Source of the DNA: Prorocentrum cordatum
Lineage: Eukaryota > Sar > Dinophyceae > Prorocentrales > Prorocentraceae
Length of the DNA stretch: 64,000 nt
NCBI GenBank assembly: GCA_963575745.1
Contig: CAUYUJ010016484.1
Span: forward strand, 42,501-106,500
Direction of reading: 5' to 3'
Of the stretch, positions 50,490-61,869 are shown piece after piece. The notes beneath the pieces are model-generated. The model was not told where the DNA came from, searched no databases, and saw only the letters and a program-made list of their open reading frames with translations. Position numbers and translations under genes: made by a program. The stretch's first letter is position 1, and each line of letters opens with the position of its first letter.

Positions 50490-50602
50490 TAAGGTCCACT
50501 TCGGGCCTCGGGGGGCCCTCGCCGGGCCTCGGGACCGCCCAAAAAGACGGCTCAGAGTGAAAGCCGGTCCCGGGCAAGCGGTCGCGACTTCCAGGGGCCG
50601 TC
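50490..50602 (-). repeat. GC-rich dispersed repeat family, copy H
   Basis: 'gggccctcgccgggcctcgg', 'gacggctcagagtgaaagcc' and 'ggtcccgggcaagcggtcgc' match copy G. It is terminated by the TA-flanked MITE, which probably inserted at its edge. Confidence 0.78.
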
Positions 50603-50604
50603 TA

Positions 50605-50782
50605 CAGTCGGGGCGTTGACCTAGAAGGAACGAGAAATAAGGAACGAGGCCCCTTTTTCCCATAATTTTAATTCAGATTTTCCATGGGAAACCTCGGGAA
50701 GACCCAAGGAGCACTGCAAAACAACTAAGGAGCACGGAGCCCCTCCCAAACGAAAAGGGTTCCTTCTTCAGCGGCCCGACTG
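50605..50782. mobile_element. TA-flanked MITE, copy 3
   Basis: TA flanks lie at 50603-50604 and 50783-50784. The ends are CAGTCGGGGC and the inverse GCCCGACTG. The interior 'aaataaggaacgaggcccct' and 'cgaaaagggttccttcttca' match copy 2. Length is 178 bp, identical to copy 2. Confidence 0.88.
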
Positions 50783-50784
50783 TA

Positions 50785-51600
50785 TTGAAAGTCAGGACAT
50801 CGCATGTCTGGGTGCACACCGGGCGCTCTCGCTCCGCTTCGGGCCCCGGGGACCTGCACAGCTCGATCGGGCTCGACAATAAGGGCGCAGGAAGGCATGG
50901 TCCAGGGCTCGCAGCCGTGAGGTTTGCTTGCGCTGCGGCCATTTTCGGGCAGCCTCGGATCTCAGGGTCCTTGCGCCCTGGCCCACCTCGAGCCTGGAGC
51001 CCCGCGCGGTGTCCAGGCGGGGCGGGGGTGGAGGCGGAGCTCTGTGAGGCTGCGGGCTCTCGGTCGCTCTGCGTCGCTTCTGGTCGCTGGGGGCGTCCAC
51101 GCGCCTCTGCACCTGCGGCCTCACGCCAGGAACCCCCGAGACCCCTGCGAACTCAAGAGGCGGGCAAAGACCTCTGAAAGGGGTGGGCGGGGGAGAGGGG
51201 CAGAGGAGGTCGGGAGGGCGAGGTCGGGGCTCCTCCTCCTGCGATGGCGAGCAGCATCGCAGTGCGACGCGAACGCGATGCAGACATGAGCTGGCTGGAC
51301 GAGGTTGTGTCTTTGCCGTCACCCTCGCAGTCGCGTGCTCCGACGTTTTGTGCGCCAGCCTCTGCGCCTTCCTCTTGTCGTCAGGTCTGAGTGCCTGGCT
51401 TGAGCACCAGCCTAAGGCTTACGACTGCGAGGCCGACTCCAGCACTGGGAGGGGCTTGATGTACACACAACGTCGCTTGGCTGGCCAAGGAGCTCGGTGT
51501 ATAGGCGCCCCAGCTGGCAAACCTGCGGGACGCTGGAGCGTCTGTACACAGAAGCCCTTCGCCGGACTCCTTGGCGCCATCGCCGACCAAACGACGTGGT
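50785..51600. other. Intergenic, nothing recognised
   Basis: This is GC-rich with scattered frames (for example 50792-51322 minus) that I cannot support as genes. Confidence 0.35.
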
Positions 51601-51604
51601 GAAC

Positions 51605-51880
51605 AGTAGGGGCCCGACCACAAGAACCCTTCCACAAGAGACCCAACCCTGAGATCCCCAGGGCGTTCATTGAATTCTGGCGTCGGAGCGTCACGATTTC
51701 CATCCCAGAACCGTCGAAACCCAAGAAACCCAGGGCACCCTGGAGGCGAGCAGGGTGTTCCTTGGCATGGGTCTCCACTGTACACACTGAACTCCTCCGA
51801 GAATCCAGCCCGCATGAGCTTCTCCTCCTCCTCCTGGGCCTCCACCCGCCCGAGGGAGGGGAGGACTGGAGCCCGCCGAG
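51605..51880 (+). repeat. Contiguous copy of the dispersed element split at 11341/13336
   Basis: Its left part matches 11341-11412 and its right part matches 13336-13460, in the same order and orientation. So this copy shows the unsplit arrangement. Minus-strand frames of the two copies share 'PMPRN.LLASRVPW.SWVS', which may mean the element once carried coding sequence. Confidence 0.75.
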
Positions 51881-52149
51881 GAGCATAACTGGCTAAGCTG
51901 CAGAATATGGGCCAGGAGGGGGGGGGACGAAGCCGAGTCCCTTCCCAGACTCTCTCGCGCCGTGACAAAAGACACGACGGGAAGGGCCCCCACTGCAAAA
52001 AAACACGCAGCTTGTCTGCCCGGCGCCTCGCGCAGGACCAGTCGAGGAGTCGTGCCCGGCGGCGGGGCAGGGACAGACGGCTGCAGCTGTCGCGGTCCGA
52101 CCCGAGGCAGGCCGCAGACATCGCAGGCCGCCGCTTTAGCGCGCGAGCG

Positions 52150-52905
52150 ACAACATACAGACATATACACCTATATATATATATATACACATACATGCAT
52201 GCATGCATACATACATGCATGCATGCAGGCATACATGCATATGTACATGCATACATACGCATACAAACATACATGCATACACACATGCACACGTACGCAC
52301 GTACATGCATACGTACAGGCATGCAGACACATGTGCATACATATACACACATACACAGCCATACGTTCATACATACATACATACATACATACATACATAC
52401 ATACATGCATGCATGCATACATACATACATACATACATGCATGCATGCATACATACATACATACATACATATATACACATACATACATAAATACATACAT
52501 ACACAGACATAGAAACAAACATGCATACATACATACACACATGCATATATACATACGGACATACCTGCATATATGCGTGCACACATACATCTATATACTT
52601 CTACATACATACATAAGCGCATGCGTACAGTCATACACATACATGCATAAAACCATGCATTCATACATACATACATGTTCGCATGCATGCATGCATGCAT
52701 GCACGCATGCACGCCCGCACGCATACATACAGACATTCACACACATATGCATATATATATATGCATATACTCATACATTCACACATACACACATACATAC
52801 ATACATACATACATACATACATACATACATGCATGCATGCATGCATGCATGCATGCATGCATACATACATACATACATACATACATACACATATACATGT
52901 AGATG
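52150..52905 (+). repeat. CATA/CATG microsatellite complex, ~0.75 kb
   Basis: This is nearly continuous 'catacatacatacatgcatg' with interspersed 'cacacatgcac' and 'atatatat' patches. Period-4 structure keeps all six frames open and produces Met/Tyr/Cys/Val-type or His/Thr/Ile-type frames. None of these is a gene. Confidence 0.97.
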
Positions 52906-53214
52906 TACATGTCGTCTAAATATTTCGTTATCTCAGAGTGAGGGTGCCGAACGGTCATTCATTGTGCCTGGGTGCGTGGCTGAAGTGAGGTTCTGCGTTG
53001 TGGATTGTTGCTGTTGTGTTGCTGTTGAATTCTCACTTCTGCAGAATAATCGTTGTTGGTCCACCCTTCGCAAGCCGTTCTATTTGTCCAATTGAAGTGC
53101 TCTCCCGGGACTCGCACCTTGCTTTTATAAGGGAAAATCTTCAGGGTCAAACTTGGCCCCGGGCCCCCGAGTTACAACAACAACGGCTCCCGCCTGATAC
53201 TTCTTACAATGTTT

Positions 53215-53405
53215 TGAACAATCGCGCTCTCGCGCGGGACTTCGCCACAATTTATGTAGGAATCTCGCTCTCGCATGGGACTTCCTCGCATTTATTCAAA
53301 CGATGCGCCATCGGCTCTCAGGAGTTACGCTCTCACTTTGGCCTGTCTTACGATTTACTTGGGAACGCGCTATTGCTCGAGACTTCCTCGCGATTCATGC
53401 AGGAC
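53215..53405 (+). repeat. Degenerate CGCTCTCGCG...GGGACTTCCTCGC repeat
   Basis: 'cgctctcgcgcgggacttcg', 'cgctctcgcatgggacttcc' and 'gctcgagacttcctcgcg' recur with 35-110-bp spacing. The words recall the 'cgctcgagacatcctc' motif of the 75-bp array. Confidence 0.55.
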
Positions 53406-53749
53406 CCACGCTTCAGCAACCCGCCTGCTCGATCTGGTCGCCTGGGCCCGCCTTCCCGATTCGTCCGCTATGGGTCTGCCCACCCGATCTGCCCGTCTGG
53501 TTCTACCACTTGTTCTTGCTCCTTGCTCACATCCTGCTAATTTCTCTCGTGTTCCATCCTTCTCCCTCTCCCTTCCACCCGTCCTCTTTCCCCTTGTTTT
53601 AAGGGCTACACTACATGCACGTGGCAGGTAAGGAAGATATACCCCTCCAAGGGGTACGATCGAAGACGAAGATGGCGGGTATCGAAGGTTTGGGGTATAA
53701 GTATTGGATGGCACGTGAGCAGATCGGAGCGAGCAATCTTAAAACTATG

Positions 53750-53885
53750 ATGGCTGTTGTTGCAGTAATTGTTGTGGTTGTTGCTTTTGCTGCTGCTGCT
53801 GGTGTTCATGTTGCTGTTGTTGTCGTCGATGTTGTTGTTGCTATTGTTGTGTTTCTTTGCTGTTTGTTCTCTATTGTTGTTTGTT
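53750..53885 (+). repeat. GTT/GCT triplet-rich tract
   Basis: 'gttgttgctattgttgtg', 'gctgctgctggtg' and related runs. Confidence 0.8.
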
Positions 53886-53889
53886 GTCA

Positions 53890-54075
53890 TCGTCCCCCCC
53901 ACGACCCGGCCCACGACCCACCCGCGACCCAACAACGACCCACGGGAGACCCACCCGCTACCCACCCAGGACCAGGCCCGCGACCCGGCCCGCGACCCGC
54001 CCGCGACGCACCCGCGACCCACCCGCGACGCACCTGCGACCTTCCCCGCGACCCACCTGCGACCTTCCCATTGAT
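53890..54075 (+). repeat. CGACCCACC 9-10-bp tandem repeat
   Basis: 'cgacccacccgcgaccca' repeats with small changes. A shorter version lies at 56360-56455. Confidence 0.85.
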
Positions 54076-54265
54076 TTAACGCAAGAATCAGCGCCTACGG
54101 CGGGCTCGTATTAAAAATTGTAACAATTCGGCGGCTGCAGCGGGAGTCTTCAGAGCCTCGCAGACTGCAGACGTCCCCGCCGCCCCCTCACTCTGATCCG
54201 CAACTGCGGGGTGCTACGTATATACATAATATATACATATATATAACCAAATGTTGTTTTAAGTC

Positions 54266-54400
54266 ATCGGGGACGACTGTCCGAAGCCGGCTGGAAAGCT
54301 CATACCCCCACGGCGGCACGTGGGGGGATCATCTTTCCAAGGATTGGCGCCCCCAGCGGCGGAACATCCTTATGTGCTACGCCGTTCCTCGTCCGCTGAA
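54266..54400. mobile_element. Diverged relative of the 11175 foldback
   Basis: 'tcggggacgactgtcc' and 'ggctggaaagctcatacccc' align with 'tcggggacacctgccc' and 'ggctggaaagtttatacccc' of the 11175 element. The end 'cgccgttcctcgtccgctga' resembles 'accgttcttcgcccgttga'. Confidence 0.6.
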
Positions 54401-54779
54401 GTGAATGTGCCTGGGCCCGCTCGACAGACCTCGCACTTGAAGGACAACTGTACAGGTCAGACCTCTTGGCCCTCCTCCCCCCCCTCCTCCTCGAGGGGGG
54501 CGAGAGAAAGGAGGGGAGAGGAGGAGGGCCGAGGGCGCTGACCCGTACTGCTGGCCTACACCCGCTGCCCCTGCGATGCCCGAGAGCATCGCAGGCCGCC
54601 GTGCCCCCCCCGTGGGCAGCAGCACACGCCACGAGCCTGCCGGGGGCCGACGCCCGCAGGACTCTCCGGCCGGCCCCTGGCCCGCCGCGGCTCTGCCCCC
54701 GCGCCCCGGGAGAGAGGATCGGGCGCGGCCTCGCCGAGCCCCTCTGCGGCGGGCCCTCGCGCGACCGTCCCCTCGCACC

Positions 54780-54880
54780 ATGGAGGAGGAGGAGGAGGAG
54801 GAGGAGGAGGAGGAGGAGGAGGAGGAGGAGGAGGAGGAGGAGGAGGGGGAGGAGGAGGAGGAGGAGGACGGGGAGGAGGA
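54780..54880 (+). repeat. GGA triplet tract
   Basis: (GAG)n from just after an ATG at 54780. The poly-Glu frame that starts there (192 codons, 54576-55154) is a repeat artefact in my reading. Confidence 0.92.
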
Positions 54881-54899
54881 AGCTCTCCTCCGTCCGCGC

Positions 54900-56350
54900 G
54901 CCCGCGTCGCGGAGTGGGGCGGCGTCGCGGGAGGGTTCGGTTCGCCGGGGGGCGGTCTCCAGGCGAGGCCAGACGAGAGGGTGCCGAGCCATTGTGGAGT
55001 CCAGAGGGCGGTTGGCACAACGGTGGCAGTGATGGAAGAGAGCAGGGCTGGCATCAGCAGCGCTACACTTGGGCGAACTATTCCGAGCAGCTCATCGAGG
55101 TGCAACCGTCAAGATCACTTTGCATGTCTGGCCCTGGCCTTCCACAGGATGTGATACAATTTTCAGCGCGCATCGGAAGCCTCTGAGCCTGACGTGCACC
55201 TTCACGCCCCCGACACCACATGCGGCAACAACAGTGCCTTAAGTTGTGGCAGGGGCTGTAATGGGAGAGATGGGGAATCGTTACGTGGCCCGTGGAGGTG
55301 GGTACCTGCACCATGGAACACTGATAACATGACAAGAAGGATGACGAGAAAGATGCTTGGGCGAGTGCAACATTGCACAGCTGCTTCTCCCAATACCTCT
55401 TTAACAATCGCAGGCTGGCTGCGCTGCATATCCGTCGGGGCCGAGGGGACCCGCCACGGGCACCCTCAATGGAAAGAGGCGTACTTGTCCGTCTCCACTG
55501 GCGCCTCTCCGGGGCGACCAGCAGGGAAGCTCACGCGGCCCGCCGCAGTCGACGAGCAAAATCACGAAGCATGAGAAGGTCGACGAGGGCGGGCGGGGAG
55601 GAGGAAGCAGAAGCAGAGGAGGTAGGAGCGGGTGAACTCCTCCTCTGTCTTGTTTTGCGCACTGCATGATTTGACTCTCCCAGGGAGGTAGCCTGCTCAC
55701 CTCGGCTTCCAGCGTACTCGTACGAGCCAATGCAGTAGACTTCCATACAAAATGGTGGATCAAAACATCAAACTGCGCGTTGCTGCTCCACGGCGTGCCG
55801 CGTTCCATCACGCACACTGATCCAAGCATGCGATGATTACCGCAGCACGCTGTTTCACCCTCTTCATGGTTACAACATGTGGCACGACAGCGTTGCCACC
55901 CGGAATTGTCCCCAGCGCGCCACGAACAGAACACACTGAGTCTATTACATGTCACCGCGTACTCTTCCATCCTGTTGGCCAATTCAGGCGATGCAGACGG
56001 TCACCCCGCCACTAAATTTCGAACAACTGTTCCCTTAAAATGATTCCGAATTTCCAATCGCAAATCGGCGGGGCAAACAACCAATGTCTCCGTAACAAGA
56101 AATAGCGGTGCACACTTTGTAATGTGCACAGTGTCCACTGTACCACAAAGACATTGGATGAATTTCCACAGCTTACTATGTCATGACGCGACGCCATTTC
56201 ACGACGCACACCTAGTTGCTTGCTCGGGGCGCGGAAGTTGATTCGGTGGGTGGTGGGTGGTGCGGTGTAGGGTGTGGTGCGTGCGAACGGCGGGAGGTGA
56301 AACACGCATGGGCACGCGTACGCGGTGTTGGGGTGCGAGCTGGAATTGGT
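54900..56350. other. Intergenic, nothing recognised
   Basis: A 193-codon minus frame (55982-55401) is the longest, but it has no recognisable domain and a Pro/Ser-rich low-complexity middle. Confidence 0.35.
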
Positions 56351-56464
56351 GTGCGAACTTGTGACCCGCCCCGCGACCCATCCTCGACCCGCCAAGCGAC
56401 CCACCAATGATCCATCTGCGACCCGCCCCGCGACCCACCCACGACAGACCCGCATTGCTTGAAA

Positions 56465-57500
56465 AGCTACCTTTGCGGCGGGCTCGCTGTGGGGTGCTAC
56501 CAACGTTTGCCAGCGGGGACCCCGGAGAGTAAGTTATGTCACCGTGGAATTGCAAACTACATGGTGCACTGAGTGTGGTATACGCTGCAGGGTGATACGA
56601 ATTATGCCAAAAGTGAGATCGTCCACCTCACTGCTTGCGAAAACATCCGATCCTCCCACCCGCCACTCGTTTGGCAAAACGAATTTGGTCCTGATCGCGA
56701 TGCGTGACTGGCACAAGCCAGCGCATCTCTGCAGCCGCGCTGGCGCGCGCACGCCAGCGCGCAGAGCGACGAACTGGTTTGGCACAGCTGATGCGGCCGC
56801 GATGGCGCTTACCCATGGCAACTTCCCGGCGCTTCCCAAAGGCCGCCCTGGCGCGCGGGCGCATCAGTGCGGATCGGTGACCCAGGCGGGCGCGAGATCA
56901 TGATGACGCCGACGACGGCGGCAACGATGCTGATGCTAGCGGTTGTGGTGGCCATGCTGACGATGACGACGGCAATGCCAATGACGGCGCCGATGTTGGT
57001 GACGACGATGACGACGACGATGCCCACGCGTCGGTGATATGGTGGCGATGATGGCGGAAATGGGCGCGATTGACGAAAGCGATGCCGGGGGTGATACGCT
57101 GGCGCTGGTAAGGGTGATGGGGAGGTGCGCGCGCACGCAGAAGCCCGTAAGAGTCCTGGCAGGCTCGCTGTTGAAAAACCACTGGTTCTCCATATGTGCG
57201 TGAGCAGCGCTATTTTGAAAGCGTCGGCAAACATGCGGGACATACTTTTGTCCATATCCTCTGCAGCTTGGAGATTCGGGCTCCCTTCACCAGGAACCCG
57301 AGTTACACTGGATATGGATAAATCTGCCCCTTAGAAGCTCCATGTTTATCCATCTCCAGTGCGCCTCGGCCTTGTGGCGCCCCTTCCAAGAACATCCAAG
57401 ACGCACTGGATATGGATACAGTTCTTGCCCGCAAAACAAGCGCGAATGCGGCCCGCACGGTTTCGTTTGATACGGATTCGCACACTGCACATGCATAATC
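56465..57500. other. Intergenic with GAC/GAT-rich patch
   Basis: 56900-57060 is rich in 'gacgacgatgacgacgacga' and 'ggcaatgccaatgacggc' words. No gene is supported. Confidence 0.4.
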
Positions 57501-57507
57501 AGCGCAG

Positions 57508-57885
57508 GTGCACCGCGTGGTGAAGATGATAATGCGGGATCTGGGAGAGATTGCTAAAAGCATAGGGCTTTCCCTCGAATTAAACAGAGACGCTGCAAAC
57601 GCGTTGATGATAAACAAATGGATGATTCAGATCTGCTATCTTGAACTGGTTGCAGAAACTATACGTTTGGAGAGGTTTCGGCATGTACTCGCGCGTGTGG
57701 ACGTTGTGGCGCTTGTGTCCCAGGGAATATTGGGAACTGGCATTTCTAGGTTAACATGTGTGCGCACATGCTCCCTAAGCGGGGTGAGGGGTGTCGAAGC
57801 TGGTTGGGATAAGATAGTACGGTTTGAGACTGAACGATGTGGCATAGCCTTATGTAAACTCTGCGATCCCAAGGGGGGTCGATAG
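57508..57885 (+). CDS. Short ORF of doubtful status
   Basis: 125 codons on the plus strand. The first 70 residues are helical and protein-like ('MIMRDLGEIAKSIGLSLELN', 'LVAETIRLERFRHVLARVDV'). No family is recognised. It would be the only plus-strand coding feature in the window, which argues against it. It may be an old retroelement scrap. Confidence 0.15.
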   Translation: MHRVVKMIMRDLGEIAKSIGLSLELNRDAANALMINKWMIQICYLELVAETIRLERFRHVLARVDVVALVSQGILGTGISRLTCVRTCSLSGVRGVEAGWDKIVRFETERCGIALCKLCDPKGGR

Positions 57886-57934
57886 TCCTGGGCTCGGCGG
57901 GATGGTAGAGTCGATTCTGCTCTTGGGAGGACAA

Positions 57935-58175
57935 CTGATGTGGTGCACTCTACGCGGTGCAATCTATGTGGTGCAATCTGTGTGGTGCAAGTTTGTGGTG
58001 CAAACTGTTTGGTGCAAACTATGGGTTCCTCGTTATATATATATATATGGTGTACGCTCTGCTGTGCAAGCTACGTGGTGCAGGCTGTGTGGTGGAGGCC
58101 GATACCTGCGACGCAAGCTGTGTGGTGCAAGAGATGCTGTGCAAGCTCCGTGGTGCAAGCCGCGTGGCACAAACT
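57935..58175 (-). repeat. GTGGTGCAA short satellite
   Basis: 'gtggtgcaatctatgtggtg' and 'tgtgtggtgcaag' repeat at about 15-18 bp. It resembles the inverse-orientation satellite at 42705-42925, with a (TA)n patch at 58035-58048. Confidence 0.8.
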
Positions 58176-58394
58176 TCGCAGTGCAGGCGATGCGGCCGCC
58201 CAGCGACCGAGGCGCCCCCGGACGCGGCCCGCGGCCGGCCAGGGGCGGGCACCGGGCGACGCCCGGGAGCACTCCTTTTCTGTCGGCGGCGGGGCAGACC
58301 TGGCCGCACCGGCGCCGAGAGCTCAACAGGGGGCACCGAGAAGCGAACTGGCCAGCGTCCACGAGCGGGGCAAGGACTGACAGCGCGACGCCTG

Positions 58395-58660
58395 GGGGGA
58401 GGAGGAGGAGGAGGAGGAGGAGGAGGAGGGAGGAGGAGGGAGGAGGAGGAGGAGGAGGAGGAGGAGAGGAGGAGCAGGAAGAGGAGGAGGAGGGGGGAGA
58501 GGAGGAGGAGGAGGAGAGGAGGAGGAGGAGGAGGAGGAGGAGGAGGAGGAGGAGGAGGAGAGAGGAGGAGGAGGAGGAGGAGGAGGAGGGAGGAGGAGGA
58601 GGAGGAGGAGGAGGAGGAGGAGGAGGAGGAGGAGGAGGAGGAGGAGGAGGAGGAGGAGGC
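58395..58660 (+). repeat. Long GGA triplet tract (~265 bp)
   Basis: This is an almost pure GGA/GGGA run and the longest in the window. The 750-codon plus frame and the 504-codon minus frame that cross it are products of the triplet. Confidence 0.95.
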
Positions 58661-58664
58661 GCAC

Positions 58665-58970
58665 GAGGCGCCCACGAGGCACTCACGGCGGCCCCGCGGG
58701 CGGGCACCGAGGCGACGCCTCGGCGCGCCAGCCCCCCCCCGCGGAGGAGAGGCGCCCACGGGCGGGCACGCTGGGCGGAGCCTCGGCACGCCCGCCCATG
58801 CGTGCGAGAGGCACCCGCGCCCGCCCCCAGGCGGGACAACATCGGCGCAGCCGACCCACCGCACGAGGCGCCCTCGGGGTGCCCACGGGCGGGCAGCGGG
58901 CGAAACCTCGGCACACCCAGCCACCACGCGGGGCGCCCCCGGGGCGCCCACGGGCGCCAACCATCTGCCT
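58665..58970 (+). repeat. Degenerate GGCGCCCACGGGCGGGCA repeat
   Basis: 'ggcgcccacgggcgggca', 'gcgccctcggggtgcccacg' and 'ggggcgccca' recur roughly every 55-65 bp. Confidence 0.6.
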
Positions 58971-59800
58971 GCCATCGCTCGGACGTCCATTCCCTGTGTT
59001 TTTTTTCGGTTTCGTGCGTGGTTCTTTCGCCAAATGATCAAGGATGCTCCTCGATGGTCCTCGACGGAGGAAAAATGCACACGTCCGAGCGATGCCAAGT
59101 CTGTGCGCCAGCCGAACACCTGGCACGCCCAACAAAGTACCCTGAGGAAGGGGTGCAAGGACACCCGAGTGCAGGCACTGCGCGAAGAAGAGCGGCGCTT
59201 CACATGTGCTTTCGAGCCTCGCAGAGTGCCAGCGACGCCCCCACCCGCACTCTCATCCACGACTGCGGGACCATGGTAGTAGCTCCCGCCACCTCCTCCT
59301 CCTCCCTCCGTCCTCTCGCCCAGGCTCCCTGCACCTCTTCTGCCACCCCTCTCCCCTCCTCCTCCTCCTCCTCCTCCTCCTCCTCCTCCTCCTCCTCCTC
59401 CTCCTTCCTCCTCCTCCTCCTCTTCCAACTCCTCCTCCTCCTCCTTTTTCTGCCTCTCCCCACCTTTTGCTCTAAACGACTCGCCCCTCCCGTACCAGTA
59501 CAGAGCTTTCCCACGCAGTGCTACGAGAGTCACCCCGGGGGGGGGGGGGGGCGGGTCGACACCACCACCACGACCGACGAGGACCCCTCAGGACACCCCA
59601 AGACCCCAAGACCCTCCAGGAGCGCCCAAACTCGCTCAGAGACCTCCTCGACGTGCCCTCGCTCGGACGTCCATCCCCATGTGCACTGCTCGGTGTCGTG
59701 CGCTCCTTGCTCGCACGATGACCCAAGCTGCTCCTCGATGGCCACTCGCCGAGAGGAAAACGCACTCGCCCGAACGACGCCAAACCGACCCTCGATCCTC
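58970..59800 (+). repeat. ~140-bp direct duplication flanking a CCT tract
   Basis: 58972-59110 and 59645-59790 share 'cgctcggacgtccat', 'cgtgcg', 'atgctcctcgatggtc...cgacggagg' versus 'ctgctcctcgatggcc...cgccgagag', and 'gcacacgtccgagcgatgcc' versus 'gcactcgcccgaacgacgcc'. A CCT tract (59342-59440) lies between them. Confidence 0.7.
59342..59440 (+). repeat. CCT triplet tract
   Basis: (CTC)n run about 100 bp long. It is complementary to the GGA tract 0.7-0.9 kb upstream. Confidence 0.93.
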
Positions 59801-61165
59801 CAGCCTTGCTCCTCATCTGGCACTGCCTGGCCGCGTGCTGCCCTTGCCGCCTCGCCGCTCGGGCGCGGCCCGGGGGGGCTTCTCGGCGCGGCCGTGCTGC
59901 GTGGCGTAGCACTCGTCGATGTCCTCGCGACGGGCCGGAGGTCTGCCCATCCGCAGCCCGCTGCTCCCAAAGCTGGCGGCCCTCTGGCCGATCGCTCCCC
60001 GACGCGGCTCTGGCCCGTGCTGCGCGAGGTGTGCCCTCGGCCCTCGAAGACCGAGCGGGGCGCTCTTTGGAAGCTGCTGTGCGGTCTGAGACGCGCCTGG
60101 CCGGACTCTGGAGGCCGCCCAGTCGGGCGACGAAAGGAAAAGCGTCTCACGTGAGATGGCACAGCAACGTTACGCCGCGGCTGACGCGGGCCGCCAGCGC
60201 GGCACGCTGCAGTGGAAACGAAGGCGCTTATTCGCCATCTCACGCAAACAATTACGCGCGAATGTCAGCGCAATGAGACCTGTGTTTTCTGCGTCGTTCT
60301 GTTGGGATGATGCGGGCGATGGATCGCCCTCCATCGATGATTCATCGGCGATGCCGCCACGGAGAGACTCGTGTTCGAAATCGCTATTCCGAGCGCATTC
60401 GGCCAGCGGTTGCAGCCGCTGCAGGCTCCCTCGGCATTCCGAAACTCCGCACATGTTTTGGGAGCTGGCGCCGGCGACCTGCATGCCCCACGGGCGGCGG
60501 TGTCGGAGCCGCCGAGGTTGGGAATCTGGGGCGTGTCCTCCGCTGGTTAGCCAGCGACTCACCGAGCCCTGTAGCCTGCCGCGGGCAGGACATTGTAGGG
60601 CGGTCGCTGGACGCCTGTCGGGATGTGTTTAGCTCTGCTTCCCCCGCCGCCCGCAGCTCCCGTGGCCACTCCTCGTCTGTCACATGTGCACGTTTGGAGT
60701 TCGGAGGAGAGACCGACGAGAGGGAGGCGGAGGGTGGCTCCGCGAGAGGTCAGGATGCTGCCTGGGGTCGGGCTGGCCTGTGTCTGCGGAAACTCTCGCA
60801 GGCGACCGGCAGCACAGAGGAGAGGAGATCGAGAGCCGATCAGGACGCAAGGGATCGAGAGCCAATCAGGACGCAGGGGGAAAGGGGGGCAGCAGGCGTG
60901 GGCGGAGGGGGAAGACACGGGAAGGAGACACCGGGAGGCGGGGAAGCCCCGCGCGCGCCGCCGCGCCTCTTCCTGACACGGGTCTCGAGGGCCGTCGGGG
61001 CGCGTCGGCACGCCCTACCACGTGCCACGCGGGCGCGGCAGATGCGTCACTTCGTGCCGCCTCCCACAGCTTCTGCTCCTCGGGGGGCTCGGCCAACAGC
61101 TCGGGCGCACGCTTCTTCAGCTGCTCCGCCTCCGCCTCCGCGGCCGAGCATCTCTAGAACCCGCT
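59800..61165. other. Intergenic, one 26-bp tandem pair
   Basis: 'gatcgagagccgatcaggac' + 'gcaag' at about 60827 is followed by 'gatcgagagccaatcaggac' + 'gcagg'. Nothing else is recognised. Confidence 0.4.
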
Positions 61166-61169
61166 CTAG

Positions 61170-61858
61170 CGACTCGCCGCCTGAGAGAGATGACGCCAGA
61201 GAGATGACGTCGGGCTTTAGTTTCGCCTCCCACGTCTCGCTCAGCAGCGCAACAACAACGGGCGGCCAGTATGCGACCTTTCAGCCTGGGCTGGTCCCAG
61301 AGTTGTAGCCGATGACATTGGCCTCCAGCCTCGTCTCCCGCGTCTCGTTGAGCAGCACCAGGACCCGCTGCCACTACCCGCCCTTCTCGTACGCGCGCTG
61401 TAGTTGGTGACGCTGGGCTCAAAGCAGCGACATCGCCCAATGCCGCTTGCATTGTTCGCACGTGCTGACTCCAGCATTGTAGCTGATGATGCTGGGCTCC
61501 GGAGTCGCCTTCTACATCTCGCTGGGCAGCGTCTTGGCCCGCTGCCCCTATTCGCCTTTTCCGCACGCGCCAATGCCAGCGCTGTAGCTGAGGACGTTCG
61601 GCTTCAACTTCGCCTTCCTCATCTCCCTGAGCAACGCCCGAGCCCTAATGCCAGAGCTGTAGTTGACGACGGCGGGCTCCAATTTCGCCTTCCACGTCTC
61701 CCTGAGCGCTGCCGCTGGTCGCCCTTCCCACCCGCGCTGATCCCACCGCTGTAGCTAATGACGTCGGGCATCAGTTTTGCCTCCCACGCCGCGCAGAGCA
61801 GCGACAAGGCCTGCTGCGGCTGCTTGCCCTCCTCGCACCTGCCGATCCCGTCGCGGTA
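61170..61858 (-). pseudogene. Pentatricopeptide-repeat (PPR) pseudogene, about 5 repeats
   Basis: On the minus strand, repeats of about 105 bp spell the PPR consensus. The first reads 'YRDGIGRCEEGKQPQQALSL' then 'LCAAWEAKLMPDVISYSGGI'. A later one is 'VLSYSAGIGACGKGE', stop, 'GQRAKTLPSEM', stop, 'KATP', and another is 'LEANVIGYNSG'. At least two conserved Trp codons have become TAG, and frame shifts separate repeats. PPR proteins bind organellar RNA, but this copy cannot make one. It is unlikely to be an exon of a working gene because stops fall inside conserved repeat positions. Confidence 0.85.
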
Positions 61859-61869
61859 ATTTGCCGGCC

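Noticed and set aside
51381-52736. 451-codon minus-strand frame rich in Met, Tyr, Cys and Val
   Set aside because: Most of it is the CATA microsatellite read in one phase; the rest overlaps a dispersed repeat.
54576-55154. Acidic protein starting with a poly-Glu run
   Set aside because: The Glu run is the GAG triplet tract. Three other frames are also open through it.
57902-60154. 750-codon plus-strand frame
   Set aside because: It runs through a 265-bp GGA tract and a CCT tract; its length comes from triplet repeats. The residues outside the tracts show no domain, and the opposite strand is equally open.
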